Assembly: GCF_003226535.1 (NCBI RefSeq)
Contig: NZ_QKOB01000013.1
Coordinates: 23,337 to 87,336, forward strand
Length of the DNA: 64,000 nucleotides
Direction: 5' to 3'
Origin: Meiothermus sp. Pnk-1
Lineage (GTDB): Bacteria; Deinococcota; Deinococci; Deinococcales; Thermaceae
This document shows positions 56,023 through 64,000 of this stretch, piece after piece (within the stretch, counting starts at the first letter, position 1; each line of letters begins with the position of its first letter). The notes beneath the pieces are model-generated. The model made no database searches, was not told the DNA's origin, and saw only the letters and a program-made list of their open reading frames with translations. The position numbers were made by a program, and so were the translations under genes.

Positions 56023-56186
56023 GTACCTTATATTACACACTGGATCGGCTCACCAAGCAAGTGCGAGGAGGTAGGGTTCCGTTTGGCGTCTTATCCAGCA
56101 TGAGCACCGGGTCCGTGCTCCGAGGTTGACCCCAGAAGGGTGGAGGGTAGAGCCGAGCCCCTCGCGGTTTCGATTTAGCAAGGTTG

Positions 56187-57173
56187 ATGATCGTGGCAAA
56201 CGCTTCCATCGGTTTGGACCTAGGGGGAACCACCTATAGCGTGGGCTGGCTCGATGAGATGGGCCAGCTACGCGACCTGGTGAGCCTCGAGACCCGCTCT
56301 TACCGTCCCCCCGCGGAGATCGTAGCCGACTTGGCCCAGGCCATAAAGGCCACCGCCCAGCGAGCCCAGCTGGCCGGATACCGCATCATGGCGGCGGGGA
56401 TCGGAGTTCCGGCAGTGATCAACCCCTGGGCCGGAGAGGTGTTGCTCCCGCCCAACTTCGCCCAAGGCTGGCACGGCCTGGCGCTAGCCGAGCAGCTACA
56501 GGCGCTCACCGGCATTCCCACCCGACTCATCAACGACGCCCGCGCTTTTACCCTCGCCGAGTCACGGCTGGGCGCCGGGAAAGGCTACGCCCACCTGCTG
56601 GGCGTCACCGTGGGGACCGGGGTGGGCGGGGGGTTGATCCTGAACGGCCAGCTGTACCTGGGGCGCTGGGGTAGCGCAGGCGAGTTCGGGCACCAGGTCT
56701 ATGACCCCCATGGGCTGATCTGTGGCTGCGGCGGGGTGGGCTGCATTGAAGCCTACGCCTCCGGCCCGGCCATCGTGGCGGCGGCCGTGCGCCCCTTGCG
56801 CCAGGGCCGGGTGCCCATTTTGCGCGAGGTCATCGGGAATTCGCTGGACCGCCTCAGCCCTAAGGCGGTGGCGCAGGCGGCGTTGGCGGGCGAAGAGGAG
56901 TGCCGCGAGATCTACCGCCAGGCGGGCCGGGCGCTAGGCTTGGGCATCAGCAACGTATTGAGCGTACTGGGCCTGGAAGCGGTGGTGATCGGCGGCGGGG
57001 TAGCCGAGGCCGGGGATCTTCTGCTCGAGCCGATCTGGGAGACCCTCCGACGACACCAGTTCATGATCGCCGAGCATTTGCACGAGCTAAACATCCTCCG
57101 AGCCGAGTTGGACGAGCCCGGGGTGGTGGGAGCAGCGATGTGGGCCGCGGAGCAAACCCTGGTAGGGTTATAA
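56187..57173 (+). CDS. ROK-family sugar kinase
   Basis: 328 residues. The start is taken at ATG 56187 (AAGG 5 bases before); an in-frame TTG at 56184 is possible. ATP motif [36 protein letters not shown] (in parts), and the zinc-binding ROK signature [12 protein letters not shown] then [17 protein letters not shown]. No DNA-binding extension is present, so it is a kinase (glucokinase-type) acting on the imported sugar. The ThuA-like gene follows after 5 bases. Confidence 0.92.
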   Translation: MIVANASIGLDLGGTTYSVGWLDEMGQLRDLVSLETRSYRPPAEIVADLAQAIKATAQRAQLAGYRIMAAGIGVPAVINPWAGEVLLPPNFAQGWHGLALAEQLQALTGIPTRLINDARAFTLAESRLGAGKGYAHLLGVTVGTGVGGGLILNGQLYLGRWGSAGEFGHQVYDPHGLICGCGGVGCIEAYASGPAIVAAAVRPLRQGRVPILREVIGNSLDRLSPKAVAQAALAGEEECREIYRQAGRALGLGISNVLSVLGLEAVVIGGGVAEAGDLLLEPIWETLRRHQFMIAEHLHELNILRAELDEPGVVGAAMWAAEQTLVGL

Positions 57174-57178
57174 GGGAT

Positions 57179-57949
57179 ATGGAGACGATCAACGTCACGA
57201 TCTGGAACGAGTATCTTCACGAAACCCGCAACCCGCGGGTACAGGCTATCTACCCCGAGGGCATCCACCGAGCGATCGCGAAGGGGCTCGAGCCCCTAGG
57301 CGACTTTGCCATCCGCACCGCTACCCTGGCCGAACCCGAGCACGGCCTCAGCGCTGCGGTGCTCGAGCAGACCGATGTGCTGGTGTGGTGGGGGCACGTG
57401 GCCCACCAGCAGGTAAGCGACGAGGTGGTAGAGCGGGTGCAGCTGCAAGTGCTCTCGGGAATGGGGCTGATCGTGCTGCACTCAGGGCACTACGCCAAGA
57501 TCTTCAAGCGGCTGATGGGCACCTTTTGCAGCCTCAAGTGGCGCGAGGCGGGCGAGCGCGAGCGGCTGTGGAACCTGCGCCCCGACCACCCCATCTTGCA
57601 GGGCATCCCGGAGTACATCGAACTCCCTGAGGAGGAAATGTACGGCGAGCGCTTCGACATCCCTGAACCCGACGAACTCCTGATGATCTCCTGGTTCCAG
57701 GGCGGAGAGGTGTTCAGGAGTGCCTGCACCTGGACCCGCGGGCACGGGCGGATCTTCTATTTCCGGCCCGGCCACGAAACCTACCCCACCTACTACAACC
57801 CCCATGTGCTGCGCATCCTGGCCAATGCCTGCGGCTGGGCAAGGCGGCGGGTACGGCTCGATGTCACCCAGGCTCCTCGAAGCCAACCCCTGGAACCGCT
57901 GCCCCAGGAGGCGAACTTTCGCCCAGCGAAGCGAGGGGTGGCGCAATGA
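57179..57949 (+). CDS. ThuA-like domain protein
   Basis: 256 residues from ATG 57179. It is a ThuA-type flavodoxin-like/class-I-amidotransferase-fold protein: [28 protein letters not shown] (in parts), [53 protein letters not shown] (in parts), and [21 protein letters not shown]. ThuA is linked to the 3-ketotrehalose pathway in rhizobia together with the Gfo/Idh enzyme ThuB. Here it overlaps the Gfo/Idh B gene by 4 bases (ATGA). Confidence 0.87.
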   Translation: METINVTIWNEYLHETRNPRVQAIYPEGIHRAIAKGLEPLGDFAIRTATLAEPEHGLSAAVLEQTDVLVWWGHVAHQQVSDEVVERVQLQVLSGMGLIVLHSGHYAKIFKRLMGTFCSLKWREAGERERLWNLRPDHPILQGIPEYIELPEEEMYGERFDIPEPDELLMISWFQGGEVFRSACTWTRGHGRIFYFRPGHETYPTYYNPHVLRILANACGWARRRVRLDVTQAPRSQPLEPLPQEANFRPAKRGVAQ

Positions 57950-59016
57950 GCACCCCCAAGGCCCTTCGAGTGGGGATCATCGGGGCCGGGGGGATCTCCA
58001 GCGCCCATTACAAAGGCTATGTCGCGGGTGGGGCGCAGGTGGTGGCGGTGGCCGATGTGAACCTGGCCGCCCTGGAAGCCCGCCAGAGCGAGTGGGGGGT
58101 CAGGCAAGCCTTCACCGATTACGAGCAGCTTTTGGCCCTCCCCGAAATCGACGCGGTCTCGGTCTGCACCCCCAACGCCTTCCACTACCCCGCTACGCTG
58201 GCCGCCGCCAGGGCAGGCAAGCATGTCCTCTGCGAAAAGCCCATCTCGCTCTCTCTGGCCGAGGCCCAGCAGATGGTCGAGGCCTGCCGCAAGGCCGGGG
58301 TGGTCTTGCAGATCAACCACCACCTGCGCTCGAGCGGCGCGGCCCGCAAGGCCAAGCAGATCCTGGAGTCGGGCGAGCTGGGCCGGGTCACCTTCATCCG
58401 GCTGCGCCAAGCCCACGACTGGGGTGGGGCTAGCGCAGTGCGCGACTCCTTTGGCCAGAAAGCCCTTTCGGGGGGCGGTACCCTGCTCGACAATGGCTGT
58501 CACCTGTTTGACCTGGCCCGCTATTTCGGCGGGGAGGTAGAAGAGGTCTTCGCCCGCACCGCCACCCTCAAGTTCGACATCGAAGTCGAAGACACGGCCC
58601 ATGCCTCGCTCAGGTTCGAGAGCGGGGCCTTGGGCGAGATCGAGGCGGCCTGGACGGCTACCGGTTGGGAGGAGGGCTTTTGGATCTATGGCACCCAAGG
58701 GGCGCTCGAGTACACCAACCGCTACGGCCGACCGGTGCTGCGCTTGAGCCACCGCACCTCTCCCGGCACCACCTGGGCCGAGCCCGACCACACCGACCAT
58801 ACCTTTGCCGGCGAGCCTAGCCACACCCGCCACGTGGGGAACTTCTTGGCCGCCATCCGGGGGGAGCGCCCGGTGATCTGCACCGGCCAGGACGGCCTGG
58901 AAGCGGTGCGGCTGGTGCTGGCGGCTTACGAGAGCGCCCGAACAGGCCAACCGGTGCGGCTCGAGGGGTTTCGGCCCGAAGCGGCGGCTCGGAGGGGAGG
59001 AACGGCTGGGGATTGA
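57946..59016 (+). CDS. Gfo/Idh/MocA-family oxidoreductase (B, ThuB-like context)
   Basis: 356 residues. NAD site [42 protein letters not shown] with the catalytic lysine, and the C-terminal domain with [23 protein letters not shown] carrying the catalytic Asp/His. It is a second oxidoreductase distinct from the one at 53990-55144. Overlap with the ThuA-like gene suggests a joint role. Confidence 0.92.
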   Translation: MSTPKALRVGIIGAGGISSAHYKGYVAGGAQVVAVADVNLAALEARQSEWGVRQAFTDYEQLLALPEIDAVSVCTPNAFHYPATLAAARAGKHVLCEKPISLSLAEAQQMVEACRKAGVVLQINHHLRSSGAARKAKQILESGELGRVTFIRLRQAHDWGGASAVRDSFGQKALSGGGTLLDNGCHLFDLARYFGGEVEEVFARTATLKFDIEVEDTAHASLRFESGALGEIEAAWTATGWEEGFWIYGTQGALEYTNRYGRPVLRLSHRTSPGTTWAEPDHTDHTFAGEPSHTRHVGNFLAAIRGERPVICTGQDGLEAVRLVLAAYESARTGQPVRLEGFRPEAAARRGGTAGD

Positions 59017-59110
59017 CGAGGGGAAGCCGCAGGGTCTGCCCCTCGATACAGGAGGTGAAGGCATGCCAGCAACAGCTAGGTTTTTCGGTCATCGGTTCAC
59101 GGGGGGAAAC

Positions 59111-60157
59111 ATGAAACGATGGGTGATCGGTTGGTTGGCCATAGGGGCGGCGGCAATGTCCGTAGGGCTGGCCCAAAACAAGACCATCCGCATTGGGATC
59201 TCCAACGGCTTCGTGGGCTCGGAGTGGCGTACCCAGATGCTCGATGACATCAAAACCGTAGCCGAGGAGTACAAGAAGGCCGGGATCAGCGTCGAGCTGG
59301 TGATCCAAAGCGCAGACGTGGACGTACAGGGGCAAATCCAGCAGATCCGTAACCTGATCAACGCCAAGGTAGACGGCATCCTCATCAACCCCAACTCGCA
59401 AACCGGGTTGAACCAAGTCATCAAGGAAGCCACCGACGCCGGGATCAAGGTGGTGGTGGTGGACCAGGAGGTTTCGGCTCCCACCGCCATCAATGTGGCC
59501 ATCGACCAGCGGGCCTGGGCCAAGGACAAGATGGACTGGCTGGCCAAGACCCTGGGCGGTAAGGGCAATATCGTCATCATCAACGGCATCGCCGGACACC
59601 CGGCGAACGAGGCGAGGGTCGCTGGGGAGCGGGACTCGCTGAAGAACTACCCCGGCATCAAAGTGCTGAACTCCGTCAATGCCGATTGGGATCAGGCCAA
59701 AGGGCAACAAGTGATGAGCTCTTTGCTGGCTTCCCAACCCAACATTGACGGGGTCTTTACCCAAGACGGCATGGGCCAGGGGGTGCTGCGGGCCTTGATC
59801 GCGGCCAAACCGCAGAAGATGCCGGTGGTCTCGGGCGAGGCCTATGTGGGCTACATGAAGCTCTGGACCGACATCAAGAAGAGCTACCCCAACTTCAAGT
59901 CCTACGGGCTGGCCAACCCTCCCGGCGTGGGCGCTTCGGGTTTGCGCGTGTTGATCAACTTGGTGCAGGGCAAACAGCTCAAGGACGGCGTGCTGAAGGG
60001 CCCCTACAAGAACACCCTCTACGTGCCGATCCCGGCCAAGGTGGACGACCTCACCCTTCAGGCGACCCTGGCCGATCTCATCGCCAAGGGCAAGGCCGAC
60101 ACCTACACCATGGACGGCTACCTAACCCAAGCCCAGGCCAACAACTACTTCAAGTAA
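59111..60157 (+). CDS. Sugar-binding protein of ABC transporter, ribose type (CUT2)
   Basis: 348 residues from the ATG at 59111, after GGGGGGAAAC. The signal peptide is about MKRWVIGWLAIGAAAMSVGLAQ. The mature part is a Peripla_BP_4 protein: IRIGISNGFVGSEWRTQML, LINAKVDGILINPNS, VVVVDQEVS, and VDGVFTQDGMGQGVLRAL-like FTQDGMGQGVLRAL. It binds a monosaccharide or small cyclitol in the periplasm. Confidence 0.94.
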   Translation: MKRWVIGWLAIGAAAMSVGLAQNKTIRIGISNGFVGSEWRTQMLDDIKTVAEEYKKAGISVELVIQSADVDVQGQIQQIRNLINAKVDGILINPNSQTGLNQVIKEATDAGIKVVVVDQEVSAPTAINVAIDQRAWAKDKMDWLAKTLGGKGNIVIINGIAGHPANEARVAGERDSLKNYPGIKVLNSVNADWDQAKGQQVMSSLLASQPNIDGVFTQDGMGQGVLRALIAAKPQKMPVVSGEAYVGYMKLWTDIKKSYPNFKSYGLANPPGVGASGLRVLINLVQGKQLKDGVLKGPYKNTLYVPIPAKVDDLTLQATLADLIAKGKADTYTMDGYLTQAQANNYFK

Positions 60158-60162
60158 GCCTC

Positions 60163-60195
60163 GAGGGGCTATTGGCGCTCGGCCGGTAGCCCCTC
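60163..60195 (+). terminator. Strong stem-loop behind the CUT2 binding-protein gene
   Basis: GAGGGGCTA (60163-60171) and TAGCCCCTC (60187-60195) form a 9-base perfect stem with a 15-base loop, and no T-run follows. As at 39400-39431, it probably shields the binding-protein message and lowers expression of downstream genes. Confidence 0.7.
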
Positions 60196-60214
60196 CTCAA
60201 GCGGGGATCCCGCC

Positions 60215-61744
60215 TTGGACACGAACCCCGTCCTGCTCGAGACCCATCACATCTCCAAGCGCTACGGAGCCACCGTGGCGCTCCAGGAAGTCGCTTTTCG
60301 GCTGCGAAAGGGCGAGGTTCACGCCCTGTTAGGGGCCAATGGCAGCGGCAAATCCACCCTGGCTAAGATCCTCGCCGGGGCCGTTACCCCCGACAACGGG
60401 GAGATCCGGCTGGAAGGCCGGGCGGTGCGGTTTCGCCACCCGCTGGAAGCTCGTCGCTTGGGCATCGCGGTGGTATACCAGGAACTTTCCCTGGTCCCCG
60501 GCCTGAGCGTGCAAGACAACCTCTGGCTGGGGCATGAGCCAAGGGGTCGGTGGGGTCGCATCGACGGCAAAACTGCCCGCGCCCGCACCGAGGGCCTGTT
60601 GGGGTTATTCAAGGACGTGGCCGGAGAACGCTTTCTTCCCCAGACCCCAGCTGGAGAACTCCCCCCTGATGAGCGGCAGCTGGTGGAAATCCTTAAGGCG
60701 GTGAGCCACGAACCGAAGATCCTAATCCTGGACGAGGCTACAGCCAGCCTGGGCGCCCGGCAGGTAGAGCGCCTGCTCACCCTGGTACGGCGATGGAGGG
60801 CGCAAGGAACCGGCATCATCATCGTCACCCACCGCATAGAGGAGATCTTCCAGATCGCCGATCGGGCCACCGTGCTGCGGAGCGGACAAGTGGTGGGTGA
60901 GGTGAGCCTCGAGGAGACTAGCCGCGAGTCCCTGATCGGGCTGATTTCAGGGGAGGCCAGCCGAGCCCTTCAAGCTGAGGCCAAAATCCCCCGCCCAACC
61001 CGGCGCCACGCCCCTTTGCTACAAGCAAAGATCGAGCACGGCGGAAAGCTCCGAGACCTCGAGTTCTCGCTGTACCCGGGGGAGATCCTGGGGCTGGGTG
61101 GCCTACAGGGGCAGGGCCAGCGCGAGCTATTGCTCTATCTGTTCGGGGCCCTGACGCTCGAGCGGGGCACCCTGCTCATCGAGGGTACCCCGCACCGGTT
61201 TCGTCACCCCCGCGAGGCCATTCGCGCAGGGATGGCTTATGTGCCCGGCGACCGAGGCCGCGAGGGGCTCCTCCCGGTGCGCTCGATCCTCGAAAACCTG
61301 ATGTTGCCAAGCTGGCCCCACTACCGTCGAGGCGGTTTCCTCGAACTGAACGCCGCCCGGCGCGCCGCTTCCGGGATAGCGCAGAGGCTTTGGCTCAAGT
61401 ATGGTGGGCTCGAGGAGGGCATCTCCTCGCTCTCCGGAGGCAACGCCCAAAAGGTGGTGTTGGGCAAATGGCTGTTGCGGCAGCCCAAGGTACTCCTTCT
61501 CGACGACCCCACCAAGGGGATCGATATAGGGGCTAAAGCCGAGTTCTACCGGCTTTTAGACGAGTTACGAGCGCAGGGAATGGGGGTGATCTTCCACTCC
61601 TCCGATGACGACGAGCTGCTCTCGCTGTGCGACCGGGTGTTGGTGCTGCTCGAAGGCCGCCTGGTGGCCGAACTCGCAGGGGCCGGGTTAAACCGTGCGG
61701 CGTTGGTACGGGCCAGCCTGGGGGTGAAGGAGGCGGCAGATTGA
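60215..61744 (+). CDS. Sugar ABC transporter ATPase, two-domain (CUT2, RbsA-like)
   Basis: 509 residues with start TTG at 60215. The first domain has Walker A GANGSGKSTLAK, a Q-loop and DEATASLG for Walker B. Its signature loop is degenerate. The second domain has a degenerate P-loop region (GLGGLQGQGQRELLLYL) and an intact LSGGNAQKVVLGKWL signature and Walker B LLDDPTKGIDIG. This asymmetry is usual in RbsA/MglA-type ATPases. It powers the two permeases downstream. Confidence 0.94.
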   Translation: MDTNPVLLETHHISKRYGATVALQEVAFRLRKGEVHALLGANGSGKSTLAKILAGAVTPDNGEIRLEGRAVRFRHPLEARRLGIAVVYQELSLVPGLSVQDNLWLGHEPRGRWGRIDGKTARARTEGLLGLFKDVAGERFLPQTPAGELPPDERQLVEILKAVSHEPKILILDEATASLGARQVERLLTLVRRWRAQGTGIIIVTHRIEEIFQIADRATVLRSGQVVGEVSLEETSRESLIGLISGEASRALQAEAKIPRPTRRHAPLLQAKIEHGGKLRDLEFSLYPGEILGLGGLQGQGQRELLLYLFGALTLERGTLLIEGTPHRFRHPREAIRAGMAYVPGDRGREGLLPVRSILENLMLPSWPHYRRGGFLELNAARRAASGIAQRLWLKYGGLEEGISSLSGGNAQKVVLGKWLLRQPKVLLLDDPTKGIDIGAKAEFYRLLDELRAQGMGVIFHSSDDDELLSLCDRVLVLLEGRLVAELAGAGLNRAALVRASLGVKEAAD

Positions 61745-61859
61745 ACAGGAGGCCATACCGCCCTAGGGCTTACGCCGAGGTACAGGATAGGGCGAAGGTC
61801 GCTGCGATCTGTAAAGCGCGATACGCCATCGGCAATCTCATTTCTATGCCCTAAAGCCT

Positions 61860-62828
61860 ATGCCCTTCCTCCGCCGCCTCCTCGCTCAACCCTACGCCCT
61901 GGCCCTCGTTCTGCTGGTCCTGGGCCTCATCGTCACCGCCTTGTTCCAACCGGCCTTTTTCACAGGGCGCACCCTCGCCAACAACCTGCGTACCTTTTTA
62001 CCCCTGATCCTGTTGGCCGTGGCGCAAACCCTGGTGGTAATCGGTGGGGGAATTGATCTTAGCCTGGGAGCCATCCTAACCCTCTCGAGCGTGGTGATGG
62101 TGCAAACCTTCGGCCAAGATCCGGATCCTGGCCCCTGGCGTACCTTCGGCGGAATCGCTTTGGGACTGCTGGTGGCCACCCTAGCCGGGGCTGCGGGTGG
62201 CTTCTGTGTGGCCTACCTACGCTTGCAGCCGATCATCGCCACCTTCGCTACTTCATTTGTCTGGGCCGGGCTGGCCCTATGGGTACTGCCTCAACCCGGC
62301 GGTAACGTACCGCTAGCGCTGCAAAACTTTGTACGGCTTCAATTCCTGTTGCCCTTCTCCCTGTGGGTGGTCTTGGCCATCCTACTGGGATGGAGCTGGT
62401 TTTTAGCTACGCCCTGGGCCAAGCACCTCTACGCGGTGGGGGGGAATCCCCAGGCCGCTTTCACCTCAGGCGTCAACGTGGAGGGGGTACGGCTGGGGAG
62501 CTACGCCTTGGCCGGGTTCCTCACCGGCCTGGGGGCCTTCTTCCTCACCGCCGACATCGCCACCGGCGACCCCCTCATCGGCGGGCCGCTGACCCTCGCC
62601 AGCGTGGTAGCGGTGGTCATCGGCGGGACCCGGCTCTCCGGGGGTACCGGCGGCATCGTAGGAAGCGTGCTGGGGGCGGTGGTCTACTACCTGCTCAAAA
62701 ACGTGGTGGCCCTCGGGGTATTCAACTTAGGCCTCAGTCCGCAGTGGCAGACCCTGATCGACGGCACGGTAATCGTACTGGCCCTGGCCACCCCGGGCTT
62801 GCTGCGGCGAGCGAGGGGGCGGGCGTGA
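61860..62828 (+). CDS. Sugar ABC transporter permease (CUT2, RbsC-like) 1
   Basis: 322 residues with 8 to 10 hydrophobic segments. LVVIGGGIDLSLGAILTLSSVVMV is the hallmark RbsC/XylH sequence, with GTRLSGGTGGIVGSVLGA near the end. It is separated from the ATPase gene by 115 bases that contain the palindrome GCCCTAGGGC (61760-61769) but no gene. Confidence 0.93.
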   Translation: MPFLRRLLAQPYALALVLLVLGLIVTALFQPAFFTGRTLANNLRTFLPLILLAVAQTLVVIGGGIDLSLGAILTLSSVVMVQTFGQDPDPGPWRTFGGIALGLLVATLAGAAGGFCVAYLRLQPIIATFATSFVWAGLALWVLPQPGGNVPLALQNFVRLQFLLPFSLWVVLAILLGWSWFLATPWAKHLYAVGGNPQAAFTSGVNVEGVRLGSYALAGFLTGLGAFFLTADIATGDPLIGGPLTLASVVAVVIGGTRLSGGTGGIVGSVLGAVVYYLLKNVVALGVFNLGLSPQWQTLIDGTVIVLALATPGLLRRARGRA

Positions 62829-62847
62829 TGCTCTGTAGGGACCTCCC

Positions 62848-63813
62848 ATGACCAAGAACCCGCTTTCCTTTCCTTCCCTTCGCACCCCAGCGGCAATCGC
62901 GCTGGGGCTGGCGGCTTTTCTCCTGGTACTGGGGGAAGTTATCCGCCCCGGCTTCGCCGAATACAACCAGATCACCAATATCCTGCGTATCGCAGCGTTT
63001 TTGGGTATCGTGGCCATCGGACAGACCCTGGTGATCCTGGCCGGAGGCGAGGGCATCGACCTATCGGTGGGGGCGGTAGTGACGCTAGGGGCCATCCTCA
63101 TCTTCCGCATCACCGGCGGCTCGGACGCGCTCTTGTTGCCCGCCCTAGTAGCGGCCTTGCTGGCCGGTTTCGCCATCGGGCTCGTCAACGGTGTGGGGAT
63201 CGCTTGGATCGGCATCCCACCGCTGGTGATGACCCTGGGGATGATGGGGGTGGTCAAAGGATTGATCCTGGTCTACACCGGGGGGCGGCCTCAAGGAGGG
63301 ACCCCTCCGCTGATGAAGCAGCTCATCTCCGACCCCTGGGTGTTAGGGATTCCAGGGGATGTGTTCATCTGGGCATTGCTGGGAATCGCGGTGACGTTGC
63401 TCCTCCAGCGCACCGCTTACGGAAAGGCCCTTTACGCCATTGGGGCCAACCGCATCGCCGCCCGGCTCTCCGGCGTCCATGTCGAGCGCACGGTGATCCT
63501 AACTTATGGCCTCTCGGGGATGTTTGCGGCTTTGGGTGGCTTCGTGCTCCTAGGCTACATCCAAAACGTCTTTATCAACCTGGGTGACCCTTACACCCTG
63601 CCCTCCATCGCGGCAGTAGTGGTGGGGGGAACGGCCTTGGCGGGTGGGGTTGGAGGGTACGCCGGGACCATGGCCGGCGCCCTGGTGCTCACCCTGGTCT
63701 CGAGCCTCCTCATCACCCTAGGCCTCCCCGAATTCGGGCGGCAGATCACCTACGGCCTGATCCTGTTGGCCTTGTTGGCCTTATACGGGCGCGAGCGACG
63801 ACTGCGGGGATAG
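62848..63813 (+). CDS. Sugar ABC transporter permease (CUT2, RbsC-like) 2
   Basis: 321 residues with about 9 hydrophobic segments, with LVILAGGEGIDLSVGAVVTL and GTALAGGVGGYAGTMAGAL in the same positions as in permease 1. The two permeases differ enough to form a heterodimer. It starts 19 bases after permease 1 stops. Confidence 0.93.
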   Translation: MTKNPLSFPSLRTPAAIALGLAAFLLVLGEVIRPGFAEYNQITNILRIAAFLGIVAIGQTLVILAGGEGIDLSVGAVVTLGAILIFRITGGSDALLLPALVAALLAGFAIGLVNGVGIAWIGIPPLVMTLGMMGVVKGLILVYTGGRPQGGTPPLMKQLISDPWVLGIPGDVFIWALLGIAVTLLLQRTAYGKALYAIGANRIAARLSGVHVERTVILTYGLSGMFAALGGFVLLGYIQNVFINLGDPYTLPSIAAVVVGGTALAGGVGGYAGTMAGALVLTLVSSLLITLGLPEFGRQITYGLILLALLALYGRERRLRG

Positions 63814-63871
63814 CCCCTGCCCTCTGCCCTGGGTGTGTCCTGAAAATAGGCAAACAGCCTAAACTGTTGGA

Positions 63872-64000
63872 ATGAGCGAAATACGGGAACGGATGCATCA
63901 GTTGGTGGATGAGTACGAGCGGCTGGGAGAGGGGAAGAATATAGCCGAGCAGGAGTTGCTGGTGATTGAGTTTGGCAAACAGATCCAGCGGCTGATGATG
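63872..64000 (+). CDS. Start of an unidentified gene, possibly an insertion-sequence transposase (truncated)
   Basis: 43 codons to the window edge: MSEIRERMHQLVDEYERLGEGKN and a helical continuation with IEFGKQIQRLMM. The family is not recognised. The base composition just upstream is AT-richer (AAAATAGGCAAACAGCC), a setting often seen at the ends of insertion sequences, so a transposase is one guess. The true product needs sequence beyond 64000. Confidence 0.35.
   Translation, partial: MSEIRERMHQLVDEYERLGEGKNIAEQELLVIEFGKQIQRLMM

Noticed and set aside
56012..56186. GntR start at the ATG at 56012
   Set aside because: This ATG is part of the GTCTAGAC operator. The ATG at 55970 gives the usual GntR N terminus length.

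Overview
The window reads as a chromosomal segment of a GC-rich, thermophilic bacterium of the Deinococcus-Thermus group, most likely a Meiothermus-type member of the Thermaceae. The signs are a 23S-5S-tRNA-Gly unit with no 16S gene beside it, a GidA-related FAD protein of the type known from Thermus, an aqualysin-like secreted protease, very frequent CTCGAG hexamers inside genes, and many genes whose -10 box lies only 6-8 bases before the start codon (leaderless transcription). The genus is inferred from these traits and not from a database match.

Layout. 1-2.8 kb: end of rapZ, glmR (yvcK-like) and a membrane-anchored glucodextranase-C-like protein on +. 2.8-7.6 kb: on -, an rRNA unit (23S, 5S, tRNA-Gly) followed by alanine racemase and a small hypothetical gene. 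7.7-19.9 kb: housekeeping and accessory genes (GNAT, class-I amidotransferase-like hydrolase, diaminopimelate decarboxylase, a regulator/MFS pair, DUF72, a second MFS, MOSC, a subtilisin-like protease, folP-folB, two tandem tRNA-Ser genes, fabI). 19.9-22.8 kb: DinB protein and a MarR-DHA2 exporter operon with clear operators. 22.9-29 kb: acyl-CoA dehydrogenase with etfB-etfA, phosphoglucomutase and an old yellow enzyme.

29-43.2 kb is an amino-sugar (probably cell-wall or chitin derived) catabolic locus. A leftward gene train has an RpiR regulator, a CUT1 sugar importer, DUF4127, nagA, a two-SIS sugar-phosphate isomerase/deaminase, nanE, a BadF/BcrA-type sugar kinase and a second CUT1 importer. 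A divergent nagZ-like GH3 hexosaminidase faces it. Neither importer has an ATPase gene here. The DUF4127 protein sits between transporter and deacetylase and is the best candidate for an undescribed step.

43.3-50 kb: quinone oxidoreductase, YkvA-like protein, a nitrilase fused by overlap to nadE (probable two-gene glutamine-dependent NAD synthetase), a small membrane protein, metallophosphoesterase, CoA-binding protein, mutY, and the GidA-related protein, whose 3' end overlaps mutY. 50-63.8 kb is a second catabolic locus built around a GntR/UTRA regulator. Leftward are a Gfo/Idh/MocA oxidoreductase, TIM-barrel isomerase, deoC and the tdh-kbl threonine-to-glycine pair. Rightward are a ROK kinase, ThuA-like protein, a second Gfo/Idh/MocA enzyme and a complete CUT2 (ribose-type) importer. 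The enzyme set resembles oxidation-first (3-keto-sugar or inositol-like) degradation and its substrate is not evident. The right edge holds the start of a possible insertion sequence.
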